Source: Rahnella woolbedingensis
Lineage (GTDB): Bacteria; Pseudomonadota; Gammaproteobacteria; Enterobacterales; Enterobacteriaceae
DNA length: 64,000 bases
Direction of reading: 5' to 3'
Assembly: GCF_003602095.1 (NCBI RefSeq)
Contig: NZ_RAHH01000006.1
Location: 157,572-221,571 of the forward strand
Part shown: positions 11,510-21,092 of the stretch, in pieces
Layout of the letters: each line of letters begins with the position of its first letter
Position numbering within the stretch: position 1 is the first letter of the stretch
Translations under genes and position numbers: made by a program
Notes under the pieces: generated by a model
Told to the model about the DNA's origin: nothing
Database searches by the model: none
Seen by the model: only the letters and a program-made list of their open reading frames with translations

Positions 11510-11602
11510 GACATATTCCTGAACGACAAAATGACAACATCAGGTTGATCATACAACTGACGAATGAAAAGGCCTGATGTCAGTATCAGGCCCCTGGAAG
11601 AT

Positions 11603-11995
11603 TTAGAACTTTTCGACCATCCGGAACTTCATCAGCAACAATGGCATAGTCGGCTCAAACATTTCATACTCTTCGAAGAAACGCTGATGCTCTTTGCGCC
11701 AGTAAGCCAGCGTCCGGTCACCTTCCCCTTCTTCCCAGGCATGCTGTTCCGTTACCTGGTCAAAAGGCACTTGTTTCACTTCGGTCAGTTGCACGGCACA
11801 CACCGGATTGCTGCGGCCATCAACTACCACAAAGATTTCGCCCGGCTCAGGTTCAGGATCATCGTCAAGATTTGAACAGGTGGCGGTTTTTGTGCCAGCA
11901 ATAACACGCTTAGCCAGTTCGTCAGCTGACGATTCAGTATCACCAAACGACCAGCGCTCTGCGTCCCTGTATTTGAGTGGGATCTGCGGAATCAT
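11603..11995 (-). CDS. ASCH domain protein
   Basis: 130 residues. The pattern matches the ASCH (PUA-like) fold: AKRVIAGTKTATCSNLD near the N-terminus (the K-rich GxKTAT signature), EPGEIFVVVDG in the middle, and an aromatic/acidic C-terminus (EGEGDRTLAYWRKEH). Members bind RNA or modified nucleosides; YqfB-type proteins hydrolyse N4-acetylcytidine, but this protein is longer and nearer the YhfF-like group. The start follows AAAGGAT. Specific function is not known. Confidence 0.8.
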   Translation of the reverse strand: MIPQIPLKYRDAERWSFGDTESSADELAKRVIAGTKTATCSNLDDDPEPEPGEIFVVVDGRSNPVCAVQLTEVKQVPFDQVTEQHAWEEGEGDRTLAYWRKEHQRFFEEYEMFEPTMPLLLMKFRMVEKF

Positions 11996-12048
11996 AATTT
12001 ATCCTTTCAATTGAGATAGTTCACTGCCATTACAGTTAAACATTAGCA

Positions 12049-12074
12049 CAAAAAAACCCGCCGCAGCGGGTTTT
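12049..12074 (-). terminator. Rho-independent terminator of the WG-repeat operon
   Basis: Read on the minus strand, an inverted repeat CCCGC / GCGGG is followed by a run of seven T. It lies about 20 bases after the stop of the second WG-repeat gene. Confidence 0.8.
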
Positions 12075-12092
12075 GCAAGCCGGAAGAGTGTC

Positions 12093-14951
12093 TTAAGGTT
12101 TGCAGTTATCCGGCATTTTATCCGGCCACTGACGTGCGCTTCCGGCACCGTATAAGACGCTAATACCACATTCCTTATCTACACGCGCCAGCGGTTTGCC
12201 GGTTTTGTCGATCATCATTGACATGGCCGGTGTGGAAACGACTGCCACTCCGCTGTCAAACGGTGATGCGGCGCTAAACACCGGCGCTATAGCGAAGTTG
12301 CCAAGCGCATCGACATAACCATAATTACCGTCAGCTTTGGCAAATGCCAGCCCGTCGACAGGCAAACCTAAATCAGGGTAAGAGACGCCATCAGTGGGTT
12401 TCCCCTGCCCGTTAATCCAGGTTTTGGTTCCATCGGTCTTTGTCAGCACGGCGTGGTCACCCACCATCTGACTGGCATGCCCCTGAACGGTGAGAACCAG
12501 TTTCCCGGTATTATCGACATAACGTGTCGCAGGCTCGCTATCCTGCGGATCATAGGATACCGACCAGGCGCTCGCCGGTGGCATATTCCACTGACCTTCC
12601 GGCATAGCTGCCACACGCACGCCTTTGTCATCAATCAGTTCATAGCCCGCTGGCGTGGAGCGCAAAGCGCGCCCCTGCACGAAAGCAGAACCCCGGCTAT
12701 CACCGACAGGCTGAATTTGCCATTCGCCCTGCGCAGACAAATACCCTTGCTGCGGCTGGCGCGATAATTTCACCCAGTCTCCCAGCGCACTGATACGTGT
12801 CTGCTGCTCATGAAGCTGAATATTACCTTTGGCATCCAGAAGCCAGGACTGACCAGCCGCAGACGTGGCCAGAATGCGTCCGTCATTAAACTGATTTACG
12901 GTGAGTCCGGCTGTAGGTTCAATTCTTGGCTGAGCGTCATTGCCGATGATTTCTGCAAGAACAGCGGATACCGGCTGGCCTTCGGTTGCAGGTTGTGTGA
13001 GTAACCAAAGGGCGGAGTTAATACGACGGGCATCGGCATATTTCGGTGCAACAACGACTTTACCCTGGCTGTCGAAGATCCCCCACAGTCCTTCAGGCGT
13101 TTTGAAGGCGGCCAGACCCTCTGAGTAATCGCCCACATCCTGATAAGCCGGTTGCAGTACCGTTTTCTGGCTGGCGACATCATAGATGCCCCACAGAACG
13201 CCCTCCGCTGCCGTTTCACGATAGCGGAACCAGCCATTGCCGACAGATTCAATCTCAAACACATTCGGCAAATCGTAATGCTTACCGGCGTGATCAAGTG
13301 CTGTCAGTTTTCCATCCAGATAATCCAGAGCGTAGCCCTGTACAAAAGGAGAAATATTATCTTCAGTCAGCGGGATAATCACTTTGCCCTGCGCATCCAC
13401 CACGCCGGTGCCATCGGTGGTTCTTACAATGAACTGACCGATGTTGTTGCTGCTGTCAGCAGGTTCAATATCCTGCCATTTGGTATCAAGCTGAAGAGAG
13501 CCGTCGGGGCGCAGGAAACCCGCACCGTTTTTGCTGGCCGCATCAGCAGGGCGAACCAGCGCCAGTGGCGATGAAGCAGAAGGGGAATTGATGGGAGCAG
13601 TCAGAGGTTCGATCCTGCTGCCATTCAGAGTGCTGATACTCTTCTGATTCAGCAAGGCTTTGCCTGTGGTATCAACCACATTCACCACATCACCTTGCTC
13701 ATTGCGCAACCATAAACGGTGATCGATAACTTCTGCGTTGGAAATTTGCCCCAGCCAGCCAACATTCTGGGTGCCACCAATGACTCCGCCAGAAGGAGCA
13801 ATAATGGCATTCACCTTTTTCTGCTCACCCTTAGTCGTTATCAGGAACTCACCGGTATTTTGCTCCCAGGGCTCACTGCCAGCAGGCAGCGATAGGGCTT
13901 GTTTACGCCCCGGAACATACAAAGTAAGAGAGTCTTTGCTGGCAGGATATAAAACATAGTCACCGGAAACGTGCAGAGCTTTTGTGTCAGTTTCACTGAA
14001 GCTGGCAATCACAGTGGCGGAATTATCCAGCAGCTTGATGCCATCGGCCGTTTTCGCCAGCCAGAAGGCACCGGTTTCCTCGCTGACAGAAAGATATTTC
14101 TGCTCGTCCTGAACTCCGTCAGTACGGATTAAGGTAATGCCGTCCGCTTTTTTCGCCAGTGCGACAGAAGGATTGTGTGGATCCAGAGTGATGGACGTGT
14201 ACTGAGGCTGAACGCGCCAGGCCAGATTTCCATCCACAATGCCGTAGCCTTTGCTGTCATCGACAGCAATGAACAGATCACCGGAACCGAACGGCTCTGC
14301 CACTTCCATTTTGTCCGTCGCCACATGGCGAACACCATCTGGTGAGAGCAGTACGCTGTTAAACGTCAGGCTGAGCCGGGCAGGAACGCCATTACTCAGA
14401 ACAGCGTCATCCACCAAATCATCCAGTGCTTTACCGACCTGAACACCTTTGCGGTCAATTATCTGAGACTTTCCATCCACCTTAACAACAGCCAGACCGG
14501 CTTCAGTAAAGGGTTGTGCGCGGTCAAAGGACGGCTGAATCATCCAGTTTCCAGTCAGATCGATATAGCCCCACTTCCCCTGCTGCATGGCAGCGGCAGC
14601 ACCGAAGTGATAATCCCCGACCTGCTCAAAAACAGGTTTGATAACGAGCTGCCCCTGATTATCCAAAAAACCCCAACGCTCATCCGCTGCTTCAGCGGAA
14701 GGTAAAAGCACAGCGGCACGCCCTTCACGAACGTCACGGATACATAAATTTTGGGTTAATGGCAACGCTGCACGTAGCTGGGTATCAGCCTGGGAAGCCG
14801 GCAACGGTGCCGAACATGCTGGTGCAGATTCAGCCTTTACGGGTTCAGCCGCAATAGCGGAGCCGGTCAGCGTCAATAAGGCCAATGTACTGCCGGTGTT
14901 CAGCGCGCAGCGAAGTGCGTGGCGTAGCCTTGAAGGTTTGCTGACAATCAT
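12093..14951 (-). CDS. Exported WG-repeat protein, downstream paralogue
   Basis: 952 residues. An N-terminal basic and hydrophobic segment (STLALLTLTGSAIAA) looks like a signal peptide. The rest is a chain of WG-type repeats (e.g. RWGFLDNQGQLVIKPVFEQV, KWGYIDLTGNWMIQPSFD, LWGIFDSQGKVVVAPKYADA, NYGYVDALGNFAIAPVF), expected to fold as beta-sheet solenoid or propeller units. Cysteines occur only near the two ends (CSAP, LCIRDV; KECGI and DNCKP), so a terminal disulphide clasp is plausible. Its start overlaps the stop of the upstream paralogue as TAATG, so the two are translationally coupled. Function unknown. Confidence 0.88.
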   Translation of the reverse strand: MIVSKPSRLRHALRCALNTGSTLALLTLTGSAIAAEPVKAESAPACSAPLPASQADTQLRAALPLTQNLCIRDVREGRAAVLLPSAEAADERWGFLDNQGQLVIKPVFEQVGDYHFGAAAAMQQGKWGYIDLTGNWMIQPSFDRAQPFTEAGLAVVKVDGKSQIIDRKGVQVGKALDDLVDDAVLSNGVPARLSLTFNSVLLSPDGVRHVATDKMEVAEPFGSGDLFIAVDDSKGYGIVDGNLAWRVQPQYTSITLDPHNPSVALAKKADGITLIRTDGVQDEQKYLSVSEETGAFWLAKTADGIKLLDNSATVIASFSETDTKALHVSGDYVLYPASKDSLTLYVPGRKQALSLPAGSEPWEQNTGEFLITTKGEQKKVNAIIAPSGGVIGGTQNVGWLGQISNAEVIDHRLWLRNEQGDVVNVVDTTGKALLNQKSISTLNGSRIEPLTAPINSPSASSPLALVRPADAASKNGAGFLRPDGSLQLDTKWQDIEPADSSNNIGQFIVRTTDGTGVVDAQGKVIIPLTEDNISPFVQGYALDYLDGKLTALDHAGKHYDLPNVFEIESVGNGWFRYRETAAEGVLWGIYDVASQKTVLQPAYQDVGDYSEGLAAFKTPEGLWGIFDSQGKVVVAPKYADARRINSALWLLTQPATEGQPVSAVLAEIIGNDAQPRIEPTAGLTVNQFNDGRILATSAAGQSWLLDAKGNIQLHEQQTRISALGDWVKLSRQPQQGYLSAQGEWQIQPVGDSRGSAFVQGRALRSTPAGYELIDDKGVRVAAMPEGQWNMPPASAWSVSYDPQDSEPATRYVDNTGKLVLTVQGHASQMVGDHAVLTKTDGTKTWINGQGKPTDGVSYPDLGLPVDGLAFAKADGNYGYVDALGNFAIAPVFSAASPFDSGVAVVSTPAMSMMIDKTGKPLARVDKECGISVLYGAGSARQWPDKMPDNCKP

Positions 14952-17710
14952 TAATTACCCCCGGTACCACAAGCGGGTGCTTTGGCAGGCCAAAGATAAG
15001 CACCTTTCGCATCCACGATGACGCGCTGATTACAACGCACCTGAATTTTTGCCTGAACATTACCGTCGGCATTAAGCAAATTCACGACACCCTTGCCGCC
15101 AGCCCAGGCACGCTTCTCACTAAAATCAGTGGCCCAATCAAATTTAGGCAAAATCGCAAAGCGCCCCGTGGTATTGATATATCCCAGCAGGTTGCCGTAG
15201 GTTGATTTTTTCATGGCGGTCGCAAAATTGTTGCTCATCGCTCCGACCTGATCGAAGTATGAACCAATCAGCTTTTTGCCTTGCTGATCGACAAATCCAT
15301 ACAGGCCTTTCTGATCACGCAGAGGAATAACACCTGAGCTGGCTTTGTCAGCCAGCAGGCTGTCAGGCCCGGCGAAACGCTGGATTTCATTGCCATCGTT
15401 GTCATACAAAACGGTTTCACCGGTTACGTCATCGTTCATGACCAGACGAGCCATTGAATTCAACGGTTGTGCCTGATCGAAGCCCTCTGCCGAAGCGCCA
15501 TGGTCATTAATCAGCGTAGTTCGTCCATCACTGACTGCACGGCTCAGATTCAGAGGTGCAACGAAATTAAATTCGGCGGTGTAAACTGGTTGAATCTGCC
15601 AGTCACCCTGACTGTTAATCGCCCCGTAGTGCGGTGAAAAACTCAATTTTATCCAGTCACCCTCCACAGAGCTCGAAGAAGCGTTAATGGCTTTACTGAC
15701 CGGGAAACGCCCTGCGTTATCAAGTAACGCCACGCCCCCTTCGGAAGGTTGAACCAGCCAATGGTTCTGCCCGACAGCTTGCGGTCTGGCGAGTAAATCC
15801 GTTGCGAGTACTTGTCCGCTTTGGGCGCTGTAGAGACTGTAATGGCTGGAAAGCGCACCGCGTTCTCCCGGCTGATCGTTATCAGAAAGGGTGAAAGTGC
15901 CCTGACCGATATATTGGAATTTACCGCTTCGGTCCGCATCCGGTGCTATTGCCCAGGTGCCATTCGTGTTGAGAACACCCCATCCGTCATCAGCTTTAGC
16001 CAGGGCATAACCCTCGTTGAAAGCATCGATTTCAGTGAACTGTGGTGCTGCCTTAATGCTTTTGCTCGCAATATCCCATAAGCCCCAGCGCTGCGCTTCT
16101 TTTTCACCCTCGGTGTAATAGATCAATCCTGATGACAAACGCTGGGCATTTTTCTCAATATCTGCGGGGATCTCGACGGCATTGCCATTTCGGTCAATAA
16201 GATGCTTAACATCGACATTGTTGGCGTTATCAACGGCCCAGGTGTAATCACCTTCAAAAGGAGTGATCTGGGTATACGTTGGCTGAATAACCCACTTGCC
16301 TGAAGCATCGACAGCACCCACTTTTTTATTTTGAGTGTGGATGATGAGCGGCGCCTGAGACCCGGTAGTTTCTACTGATGCCCATTGGGGATCAGACAAG
16401 ACATTCCCCTGAGAAGTGAGAATAGCTGGCGGTTTGCTTGCATCTGCAGGCGTCAGAACGGCCCAAGGGAGGCTGTGCGCCGCATCGCCGTTTGATTCCG
16501 GTAATGTAGTCACATCATCTGTCATCGCCACTGTGCCCAGCGGCCGTAGCTTATAGTCTTTCAGTGCAGCAAGCGTGGCATCATTAAGCAGCGCCACACC
16601 ATTGTTGTCATAAATCTGCGCAACCTGGGGTGCCTTACCTTCTGTTTGCATAACCCAGAGATGGTTGCCCTGTTGCAACACCTGCGGCTTGTTAACTTTC
16701 AGCGAAACAATTTGGTTATCTGCACCGATGATAACGATGCCTTTGCTACCCGTTCCCAGCGTTGCCTTTCCCCAGACCAAAATATTTTCAGTCTGATCAG
16801 CAGGAATATCCTGCACTTTTTCCAGTTTGCTGCTGAGTAGCTGTTTATTATTATCGTTGCCCGTCACCAGCCAGCTGCCGGAAGCGAGCGGTCGCACTGA
16901 TTTGTATTGTTCTTTGTTTAAAGCAACACCCTGGCGGTCGACAAACGACCAGAGGTTCTTGGTTTTTACCGCAACGACGTCGCCGTTAAGCTGTGGTTCA
17001 TCCCGGGTTTTGAGTACCATCGGGTTTATCGCCCAGTCACCGTTCTCATCGAGATACCCCCAGTAACCTTCTTCTGCAGAATCACGTTTTTTGGCGGGTA
17101 TCAGCCCTGCCTGTGGCAAATCCAGCGCCATAACATCATCAGGTAAAGACAGAGAGCGATCCGTAGATGCATTCCACAACGCAGGTGATACCTGAGTTTG
17201 AACACTTGCCAGTGCCTGACCGCCGGTAAAACCACGGCTATCAAGCGCAACAGCAAACGGCAGCGTTTTAATCACCGCTCCTTTCTTGTCTATCAGCGCC
17301 AGACGATTATCGGTCACCACCAACGCAGTACCTTGCGCATTGAAATCAGTGGCGCGCGTAAAGCGTGGCTCAATGACCCAATGGCCTTTTTTATCGATAT
17401 ACCCGAACTGATCGCCCTTTTTAACAGCGGCCAGGTCATTCACAAAACCCCGCGCTGCGCTGAAATCAGGTTTGATGACCATATGTCCGGTAGCATCTAC
17501 GTAACCCCACTGAGGTTCGCGTGACAGGCTGACCTGAACAGGCGAAAGCCCCTGCTGGAAAGGCAACTGGCAATCTTTTGCGGTTTTTGCATTGCCACAT
17601 GCCCGTAACTGCGCGTCATCCGCATGTGCTGGCATGTTAAAAAAAGCATTCAGAACCAGGGTTAACGCGCTGAAATTTCTGATGTATTTGAATTTTTCGG
17701 AGCAATTCAT
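14951..17710 (-). CDS. Exported WG-repeat protein, upstream paralogue
   Basis: 919 residues with a signal peptide ending near FFNMPAHADD. WG-type repeats run through the whole mature protein (e.g. QWGYVDATGHMVIKPDFSA, QFGYIDKKGHWVIEPRFTRA, YWGYLDENGDWAINPMV, LYGFVDQQGKKLIGSYFDQV). As in its partner, cysteines cluster near the ends (ACGNAKTAKDC; QVRCNQRVI and PACGTGG). The ATG follows AAGGG. It shares architecture but only moderate similarity with the downstream gene, suggesting an old duplication. Probably periplasmic; no enzymatic motif is visible. Confidence 0.88.
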   Translation of the reverse strand: MNCSEKFKYIRNFSALTLVLNAFFNMPAHADDAQLRACGNAKTAKDCQLPFQQGLSPVQVSLSREPQWGYVDATGHMVIKPDFSAARGFVNDLAAVKKGDQFGYIDKKGHWVIEPRFTRATDFNAQGTALVVTDNRLALIDKKGAVIKTLPFAVALDSRGFTGGQALASVQTQVSPALWNASTDRSLSLPDDVMALDLPQAGLIPAKKRDSAEEGYWGYLDENGDWAINPMVLKTRDEPQLNGDVVAVKTKNLWSFVDRQGVALNKEQYKSVRPLASGSWLVTGNDNNKQLLSSKLEKVQDIPADQTENILVWGKATLGTGSKGIVIIGADNQIVSLKVNKPQVLQQGNHLWVMQTEGKAPQVAQIYDNNGVALLNDATLAALKDYKLRPLGTVAMTDDVTTLPESNGDAAHSLPWAVLTPADASKPPAILTSQGNVLSDPQWASVETTGSQAPLIIHTQNKKVGAVDASGKWVIQPTYTQITPFEGDYTWAVDNANNVDVKHLIDRNGNAVEIPADIEKNAQRLSSGLIYYTEGEKEAQRWGLWDIASKSIKAAPQFTEIDAFNEGYALAKADDGWGVLNTNGTWAIAPDADRSGKFQYIGQGTFTLSDNDQPGERGALSSHYSLYSAQSGQVLATDLLARPQAVGQNHWLVQPSEGGVALLDNAGRFPVSKAINASSSSVEGDWIKLSFSPHYGAINSQGDWQIQPVYTAEFNFVAPLNLSRAVSDGRTTLINDHGASAEGFDQAQPLNSMARLVMNDDVTGETVLYDNDGNEIQRFAGPDSLLADKASSGVIPLRDQKGLYGFVDQQGKKLIGSYFDQVGAMSNNFATAMKKSTYGNLLGYINTTGRFAILPKFDWATDFSEKRAWAGGKGVVNLLNADGNVQAKIQVRCNQRVIVDAKGAYLWPAKAPACGTGGN

Positions 17711-18227
17711 CCGATGCCCTTATAACTGGATAAAATAGGAAAGTGTATCGCACGCTTTTTTTTCATCACCCGCAAAAAGGGTGTGTGAGACGGTAATAAA
17801 TCCGATAATAATCAATTTCAAGCGCGCGCACATGTTATACGTCTATAGGGTGTCAGCTTGTGAAAGAAAAAGCAGCTAATTTATTACACTGTAACGAATG
17901 AATACACTTCATCACTTCGCTCAAAGGTACGCTACAGGTGTTACTATTCGATTTTCTTCAGCACCTTTCGTTAACTCCATTATTACATTTTGACTTCTTT
18001 CCTAAAAATAGGATCGTTTTCTCTAACAAGCATAAAAATGGCGAATAATTAATCTCTAAAAAATTCTTATAACTTTTGATTAAAGTCATTATTCCCCCAG
18101 CTTTAGTCTGGTTTTATAGATAAATGAGCGTTGTGTGACCAATATCACTTCCGGTCTGTGTAGCTTAAAACCTGGCAGTGTTCGGTTACAGCGTATTTCA
18201 GGTGCTTTATCTAATTGGGGAAGAGTC
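17711..18227. other. 517-base intergenic region between the WG operon and the DUF1883 gene
   Basis: AT-rich and divergent between two transcription units, so both promoters should lie here. A T-run and a small repeat (CACCCGCAAAAAGGGTGTG, about 17768-17786) are near the WG operon start. No coding sequence or known RNA was recognised. Confidence 0.6.
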
Positions 18228-18485
18228 ATGCCTATTGTTCGAGCCAGATTGAATCTGTTTGGTGGCGACACCGTCGTCATACGTTGTTCAGAAAAATGTC
18301 ACATACATCTGATGTGTGAAAATGAGGCTGAGCGAAAAGGACGTCACTCAGGTTTCGGCGATATCTTGACGATTAGCGATCAAAATACGGCTTATGTAGG
18401 GATCCCCTATAAAGGCATCTGGGATGTCCTTATCGATTCCAAGTGCGACTCTCTGGAGCATTCCATCAGCTATCTTCCTGCCTGA
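18228..18485 (+). CDS. DUF1883 domain small protein
   Basis: 85 residues from the ATG at 18228, chosen because GGGGAAGAG lies just upstream; an upstream start at 18135 would add a segment without family resemblance. The pattern (GGDTVVIRCSEKCHIHLM, a central glycine-rich loop, then PYKGIWDVLID) matches DUF1883 as recalled. Function unknown. It stands alone between the divergent WG operon and the amidohydrolase. Confidence 0.7.
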   Translation: MPIVRARLNLFGGDTVVIRCSEKCHIHLMCENEAERKGRHSGFGDILTISDQNTAYVGIPYKGIWDVLIDSKCDSLEHSISYLPA

Positions 18486-18854
18486 TCATCCTCTTATCCT
18501 TCTTATATAAAAACAGCCTTCATCTCTGCTTATATATTTCTCAGGCGAATGGGAAACCATTTGCCTGATCTTCATACCTTGCAGGCCGACATTTTTCTGC
18601 CCCTTAAAGTATAGGCCACCGGGAATATCATCTACCGGCAAAGTGAATTCTTGCGTAACATCGCGTAAGAAACTTTAGCTTATTACATCAGTTACATAGC
18701 GTTATTGAATTGAACATTCCATAAATTCAAAATCCTCTTTTTTGGCCTGATTAATTGATTGCCAGCGGTGATTTCACATTGCATTCTGTTGATGTAACGA
18801 CGTGGCGCCGGTCAGTTCACCGGACTTCTTTCAGGCAAAAACAGATATCTCATA
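18486..18854. other. 369-base intergenic region
   Basis: It contains an imperfect hairpin (CAGGCGAATGGG / CCATTTGCCTG, about 18543-18570) that may end the DUF1883 transcript. The AT-rich stretch at 18690-18850 probably holds the amidohydrolase promoter. No gene seen. Confidence 0.5.
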
Positions 18855-20033
18855 ATGAATAATAAATCACTTTGCACCATCGCTGACGTAGCTGATCTTG
18901 TTCCTGAGCTGCGTAAAGTTCGCCAACACCTGCACCAACATCCGGAACTCTCCAATGAAGAATCGGCAACGGCTGCCCTCGTCGCTGAAAGATTAGAATC
19001 GCTGGGCTATCAGGTAACGACTGCCGTTGGCGGCTATGGCGTGATCGGTACAATGGCGCTGGGCAATGGTTCACGCAGCATTGGTATCCGCGCGGATATG
19101 GATGCTTTGCCTATAACGGAACAAACGGGCTTGAGCTACGCCAGCCAGAACCCGGGAAAAATGCATGCGTGCGGACATGACGGCCACACCACCATGCTGC
19201 TGGGTGCTGCCGAACAGCTGGCGCGCAGCAAAAAATTTTCGGGCACCGTACACCTGATTTTCCAGCCAGCCGAAGAAATCGGTTTTAACAGCGGCGCAGA
19301 GCGCATGCTTGCAGAACAACTTTTTGAGCGATTCCCGTGTGATGCCGTTTACGGATTACATAACCATCCGGGATATCCGGTCGGAAAAATGATGTTCCGC
19401 TCAGGGCCGTTTATGGCGGCCTGCGACACCGTTAATATCACTATTCATGGCAAAGGTGGTCATGCGGCTCGCCCTCACATGACTGTCGACCCTATTCTGG
19501 TTGCCGGCAGCCTCGTAGTTGCATTGCAGTCGGTGATTTCACGTAATATCGACCCGAATGAAACAGCCGTAGTCACGATAGGTTCATTACACTCCGGTCA
19601 TGCAGCGAATGTCATCCCGGAAACTGCTCGTCTGGAAATGAGTGTCCGTTCGTTCGATCCGCAAGTGCGCAAAATCCTCGAGCAGCGAATTTGTCAGCTG
19701 GTGGAAAATCATGCGGCCGGATATGGCGCGCGGGCCGAAATCGAATATGTGCCCGGATATCCGGTACTGGTGAATCATGATAAGGAAACAGCATTTGCAA
19801 CCGAGGTCGCAAAAGAGTTACTGGGTGAAGAGAATGTGATCGATAATCTGCCGCCAATTTCAGGCAGTGAAGATTTTGCTTATTTCCTGCAGAACAAACC
19901 GGGCTGTTTCCTGCGCCTGGGCAACGGAGACAGCGCGGTTTTGCATAATCCGGCTTACAACTTTAATGATGAAAGCCTGAGTTTCGGCACAGCTTACTGG
20001 ACGCGTCTGGTTGAACGTTATCTTGCAGATTAA
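18855..20033 (+). CDS. M20 family metallo-amidohydrolase (N-acyl amino acid / hippurate hydrolase type)
   Basis: 392 residues, typical for the M20D family. Metal-site motifs are intact: MHACGHDGHTTML (C106, H108), FQPAEE (E140, E141) and GLHNHPG (H169), with a dimerisation domain inserted at about 185-300 and a C-terminal SGSEDFAYF. No signal peptide. The family deacylates N-acyl amino acids or hippurate in the cytosol; the substrate cannot be fixed from sequence. It is convergent with the extensin-like gene, 12 bases away. Confidence 0.9.
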   Translation: MNNKSLCTIADVADLVPELRKVRQHLHQHPELSNEESATAALVAERLESLGYQVTTAVGGYGVIGTMALGNGSRSIGIRADMDALPITEQTGLSYASQNPGKMHACGHDGHTTMLLGAAEQLARSKKFSGTVHLIFQPAEEIGFNSGAERMLAEQLFERFPCDAVYGLHNHPGYPVGKMMFRSGPFMAACDTVNITIHGKGGHAARPHMTVDPILVAGSLVVALQSVISRNIDPNETAVVTIGSLHSGHAANVIPETARLEMSVRSFDPQVRKILEQRICQLVENHAAGYGARAEIEYVPGYPVLVNHDKETAFATEVAKELLGEENVIDNLPPISGSEDFAYFLQNKPGCFLRLGNGDSAVLHNPAYNFNDESLSFGTAYWTRLVERYLAD

Positions 20034-20045
20034 TGCCGTAACCGC

Positions 20046-20744
20046 TTAGCGGCAAAACCCAAACCAGCGCATGCCCAGGTGAAAGTGGTTGGCATGTGCT
20101 GCGTTATAATCTGGCCCTATAGAGTTTCCGAAAAACGGGCAGCTTTCTGCAAACAAAGTATGAATATACCGCGCCTCAGTCCCCTTCTGTTGCCATTGTT
20201 TTAGTACGGTTAAATGACGGCCATCTGCCAGCTCAAAACCGGCAATATCAAGTGCTTCAGCAGTCGCATGTTCGCTAAGCCGGGCATCGGGTTTATTATA
20301 AACATTCCGACAGGCATAACTGCCCAGATGGTCAATTTTCAGCAGCCGTGAACCTAATTCCTGCGATGCTAAAGGCTTCGCCACCTGCGTGACAAACATC
20401 GCACTGCTCAGGGCAAGACGACAACTCGCCAGATAACTCGAACTCAGGGTAACCTCACCAAATCCGCGGACCCTCACAGGATCAATCAGCGGACACTTAC
20501 CTCCTGTATCGTCTGCAGTGCTGAACTGGATCGCACCCTCTTTTTGAGCACGCTCGAGCGCCGCCAGGCATTCGTGTGGATTATTATCTAGCTGCCTTAA
20601 TTTGTAGCGGGTTATTAAATTCGGCGGGTCTGTAATAGCCAGCGGTGTGAAAGGATTATATTCAGAGGGTACATAACGACTTATCCACGGACCGCCGAAA
20701 TAAACTGCCACTAATATCAAAATGAGACTTACCCAGTATCGCAT
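20046..20744 (-). CDS. Extensin-like C-terminal domain protein (putative cell-wall metallopeptidase fold)
   Basis: 232 residues. An N-terminal hydrophobic segment (VSLILILVAVYFGGPWI) acts as a signal or membrane anchor. The C-terminal half carries SEHATAEALDIAGF and, at residues 217-225, HANHFHLGM: His/Asp motifs reminiscent of LAS-type D-Ala-D-Ala peptidases and characteristic of the extensin-like family. Four or more cysteines suggest periplasmic disulphides. The start has AAGGAGC. Probable role in peptidoglycan processing; activity is not established for the family. Confidence 0.82.
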   Translation of the reverse strand: MRYWVSLILILVAVYFGGPWISRYVPSEYNPFTPLAITDPPNLITRYKLRQLDNNPHECLAALERAQKEGAIQFSTADDTGGKCPLIDPVRVRGFGEVTLSSSYLASCRLALSSAMFVTQVAKPLASQELGSRLLKIDHLGSYACRNVYNKPDARLSEHATAEALDIAGFELADGRHLTVLKQWQQKGTEARYIHTLFAESCPFFGNSIGPDYNAAHANHFHLGMRWFGFCR

Positions 20745-20868
20745 AATGCTCCTTACACGGTTGTGCCGCAGCAGTCCCTTGATTTTTCGGGAGTAATATC
20801 CTGAGTATAGTGCCTGAGTAAATAAGAGTCTGACGGGGTTACAAGTCGGGCAATAAACTTACGAAAAT

Positions 20869-20897
20869 TTGACATAAATCGACATTGAGTTTGTTAC
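20869..20897 (+). promoter_or_regulatory. Candidate sigma-70 promoter of an orphan transcript
   Basis: A perfect TTGACA (20869-20874), a 17-base spacer and TGTTAC (20892-20897). No ORF follows; a strong terminator lies about 105 bases downstream of the expected start point. Confidence 0.5.
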
Positions 20898-20904
20898 TTT
20901 TATT

Positions 20905-21009
20905 ACCGAAGACGAAGTTTCTTCTCCTGTGTCCACTGTGAACTGTCCTTCATAGTGTGTAAGACCCTCGCAATACCCCTTTCAGCCCGCCCCGAGCGGG
21001 CTTTTTTTT
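20905..21009 (+). ncRNA. Candidate small RNA (about 105 nt)
   Basis: It lies between the promoter-like element at 20869 and a strong intrinsic terminator (AGCCCGC / GCGGGCT plus eight T, 20984-21009). The interval has no plausible ORF and contains C/U-rich single-strand candidates (TTTCTTCTCCTGTGTCC). It does not resemble RprA, CyaR, MicA, SdsR or the other enterobacterial sRNAs I can recall. The upstream gene is divergent, so this is not a 3' UTR. Prediction only. Confidence 0.45.
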
Positions 21010-21092
21010 ATCTAACATCTGTTAGCGCAACACGACACTTCTCGCCCAGTTATTCGACCCGCTTAACATCTGGATGACGTTCACTGGCAGCC

